A stretch of 64,000 nt of DNA from Rothia sp. (in: high G+C Gram-positive bacteria). Its GTDB lineage: Bacteria; Actinomycetota; Actinomycetes; Actinomycetales; Micrococcaceae. Numbering within the stretch: the first letter of the stretch is position 1; every line of letters starts with the position of its first letter. The position numbers and the translations under genes are program-made. Under the pieces are notes generated by a model, which made no database searches, was not told where the DNA came from, and saw only the letters and a list, made by a program, of their open reading frames with translations. The DNA lies in assembly GCA_030529845.1 (NCBI GenBank), contig JAUMWB010000002.1, positions 207,170 through 271,169 of the forward strand, in the 5' to 3' direction. This document shows positions 61,875 through 64,000 of the stretch, in pieces.

Positions 61875-64000
61875 TTATGCCTTTCGTACCTTGTCGCGGG
61901 CTTGCTTCTCTTTCTTGCGGCGCTCGGCTACCAACTTGAGGTCAATGCGCTCACCCAGGCTACGCAGGATATCGAGTACCAGGCCGATCACCAGCAGATA
62001 GACGCCGATATCGAAGATGGTGGCGGTGACGAAGTGGACGTCACCAAAGACCGGTAACCAGAAGTCCAGCACGTAGCTGGAGAAGATGGGGTCGCCCCAG
62101 AGGGCCGGGGCCAGGGCGTAGAGGGTAGCAATACCCAGGCCGACGCCCAGGAAGGTACCGGCGGAGAAGGGGGACGCTGCCCGCAATTCCGCGCCACCAC
62201 CGGCCAGGTAGCGCACGGCAAAGGCCAGGCCCACCATCAGACCACCTGCGAAGCCGCCGCCGGGCAGGTTGTGACCGGCAATCAGCATGTAGAAGGAGAC
62301 GATGATGAGGGTGTGGAAGAGCAGGCGGGTCATAACCTCCAGCAGAATCGAGCGGGATTCGGGGGGCAGGGTACGGCCTGCCACGATGAAGGGGTCACGC
62401 TCGACCGACGAGAACTGCCCGGCCACGCGCTGAGCCACAGTAATCTGAGTGCGCTTGGCGAAAGAGCTCTCGATTTTCTTCATGGCCTGAGTGTCGAGCC
62501 TGCGCGCGGATGCCGAGTCGGCGCGTCCTTCGATAAAGAGCAGGGAGGCAACGCCGGTGGCAGCCAGGGCCAGCACCGAAATTTCACCGAAGGTGTCCCA
62601 GCCGCGCATGTCGACCAAGGTCACGTTAACCACGTTGTAGCCGTGACCAATTTCGTAGGCCAGGCGAGGCATCTCGAGTGAGATCGGGTCGAGGGAGCGG
62701 GATGAGAAGGTGAACATGGCCAGGGCCATCATCAGGGCCGAGAAGCCCAGGGCGATGATGACGCGCAGGGTCTTGTGGGCACCGTCCTTGCCGTCCTTGG
62801 AGCGGATGCGGGGAATCTGGCGGGGCAGCACGCGCATAGCCAGCACGAAGGCTACCAGCACGATGGTTTCAACCAGGAGCTGGGTGGTCGCCAGGTCGGG
62901 GGCGCTGCGCAGGGCGAAGAGAATGGCCATGCCGTAGCCGGTCACCGAGACCATCATGATGGCCAAAAAGCGCTTGCGCACGAAGACCACGACCAGGGCG
63001 GCCACAATCATGACAATGGCAATCGACCATTGGGCCGGGGACTCAGAAACGCGCACATTGGCCAGCGGTGGGGTCTCACTGATGAAGAGGGCCGCGAAGG
63101 GCACTACCACAGCGGTAATCAGAATAACGCCCAGGTAGAAGCCCAGGGAGCCTCGCTGGGTCATACCGGTGACCCACACAGCCAGGCGGTCAAGCCCGTC
63201 GATGGTATCGCGGTAGACCACGGAAGCCGCCGGCGTACTGGGCAGGGCCTTCTGTAGCTCTTCAATCTGCTTGCGGAAGATAAAGAGCAGGGCACCGATG
63301 GCCATAATGACCAGGGAGGTCAGGAGGGCAGGAGTGACGCCATGCCAGAGGGCCAGGTGCAGTTCTAGTTCGGCTGCGGTCTCGGGGAAGGCCGCTAGGA
63401 AGGGTTTGACGAAGAGGTGGACCGGTTCGGGGTAGAGGCCGTAGACGATGGTGAGGACGGTCAGCACCGCCGGGGCAAAGAGGAAGGTGAAGGACACCGG
63501 GTGGAAGGCGGTGTCGGGGCTGAGCTTCTGGCCGCGGCGGTTACGCTCTAGTGCCCGGGTGTTGATATCGATATCGCCATTATCGACCTCTTCAAAGTCA
63601 ACGGTTCCCTTCTCGACCTTGCAGTACTTGACGCCCTCCTTGTGCATGTAGGCGTAGGGCTTGACGGCAAAAGCGCCCCAAACGAAGCGGGCTGAGTAGG
63701 CGAAAGTGAGAATTGACCCCAGGATAATGGCGATCAGGGTGGTTGCCCCCTGCCAGCCGGTAGTGTGGGAGAGGTAGGTTTCGAGCACCGCCTCCTTGGC
63801 CACGAAACCGGCCAGGGGTGGGATACCCGCCATGGACGCCGCTGAGATGGTGGCAACGGTGGCCAGCTTGGGAGCGCGGCGGCGAATACCTGAGAGCTTA
63901 TGGATATTACGGGTGCCGGACTGGTGGTCGATGATACCGACAGAGAGGAAGAGGGTGGCCTTGAAAAGGGAGTGAGCCACCATGAGTGCCATAGCCGCGT
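61875..64000 (-). CDS. mrpA: Mrp Na+/H+ antiporter subunit A fused to subunit B, partial
   Basis: Open from the right edge to 61875, about 708 residues present; the N-terminus lies outside the window. The left portion carries NuoL-type MrpA features (HSLFKATLFLSVGIIDHQSGTRN, MAGIPPLAGFVAKEAVLE), and the last 150 residues are an MrpB domain (MTRLLFHTLIIVSFYMLIAGHNLPGGGFAGGLMVGLAFAVRYLAG), giving the fused MrpAB form common in actinobacteria. The first gene in the visible operon. Confidence 0.93.
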   Translation of the reverse strand, partial: AAMALMVAHSLFKATLFLSVGIIDHQSGTRNIHKLSGIRRRAPKLATVATISAASMAGIPPLAGFVAKEAVLETYLSHTTGWQGATTLIAIILGSILTFAYSARFVWGAFAVKPYAYMHKEGVKYCKVEKGTVDFEEVDNGDIDINTRALERNRRGQKLSPDTAFHPVSFTFLFAPAVLTVLTIVYGLYPEPVHLFVKPFLAAFPETAAELELHLALWHGVTPALLTSLVIMAIGALLFIFRKQIEELQKALPSTPAASVVYRDTIDGLDRLAVWVTGMTQRGSLGFYLGVILITAVVVPFAALFISETPPLANVRVSESPAQWSIAIVMIVAALVVVFVRKRFLAIMMVSVTGYGMAILFALRSAPDLATTQLLVETIVLVAFVLAMRVLPRQIPRIRSKDGKDGAHKTLRVIIALGFSALMMALAMFTFSSRSLDPISLEMPRLAYEIGHGYNVVNVTLVDMRGWDTFGEISVLALAATGVASLLFIEGRADSASARRLDTQAMKKIESSFAKRTQITVAQRVAGQFSSVERDPFIVAGRTLPPESRSILLEVMTRLLFHTLIIVSFYMLIAGHNLPGGGFAGGLMVGLAFAVRYLAGGGAELRAASPFSAGTFLGVGLGIATLYALAPALWGDPIFSSYVLDFWLPVFGDVHFVTATIFDIGVYLLVIGLVLDILRSLGERIDLKLVAERRKKEKQARDKVRKA

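Overview
The window looks like a chromosomal segment of a fairly GC-rich actinobacterium, most probably Rothia or a close relative in the Micrococcaceae. This is inferred from gene order and protein style: tilS-hpt-ftsH-folE-folP-folB-folK-DUF3180 beside YdbS/YdbT-type PH proteins, a DUF2342 metalloprotease, DUF3151, a DUF6318-type lipoprotein and a fused MrpAB. No rRNA, tRNA, integrase, transposase or cas gene was seen.

Layout. 1-3776: the end of an ABC exporter and two PH-domain membrane proteins. 3860-12390: a long leftward run for folate synthesis, hypoxanthine salvage, FtsH, TilS and a DUF2342 protease, preceded by ppa. 13273-15873: a PBP4-type carboxypeptidase and a secreted CAP/LGFP protein, sharing a bidirectional terminator. 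15874-21653: an AT-rich gap with a LexA-like palindrome, then a TM0106-type RecB nuclease-helicase and two unrecognised genes. 21673-25137: an AEC transporter pseudogene, a DCC protein, a GT87 mannosyltransferase, a HicAB-like toxin-antitoxin pair and a HAD hydrolase. 25355-28933: an MntR-type regulator and a manganese-type ABC importer with an operator-like palindrome inside its promoter. 29032-34300: serS, a lipid kinase, pheA and a nucleobase permease.

34380-39190 is a foreign-looking restriction island. It has a Sau3AI/MutH-like nuclease, a BglII/BstYI-like nuclease that lacks one expected catalytic residue, one C5 methyltransferase, and a convergent PUA-like/zinc-ribbon/HNH nuclease. A hairpin carrying two GATC sites lies just before the methyltransferase. 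39350-43113: a secreted lipoprotein/PKD pair, a strongly structured candidate small RNA, and four related small membrane proteins in tandem.

43212-58264 holds ald, DUF3151, a class II Fic protein whose promoter carries three 34-bp palindromes at exact 52-bp spacing, gltS, fba, a DASS carrier, an MFS pump, an rRNA/tRNA methyltransferase, pyrE, pabB, a rhodanese and an OPT transporter. 58394-64000 is a leftward Mrp Na+/H+ antiporter operon that runs off the right edge.

At the DNA level three things stand out. A 67-bp nested palindrome is present twice, 52 kb apart. The nonamer GGCGTCCGC occurs about 27 times over both strands, far more than chance. Several intergenic hairpins carry an extra copy of one arm. 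The most interesting candidates are the restriction island with its GATC hairpin, the Fic palindrome array, the structured RNA at 41110-41290 and the nonamer.
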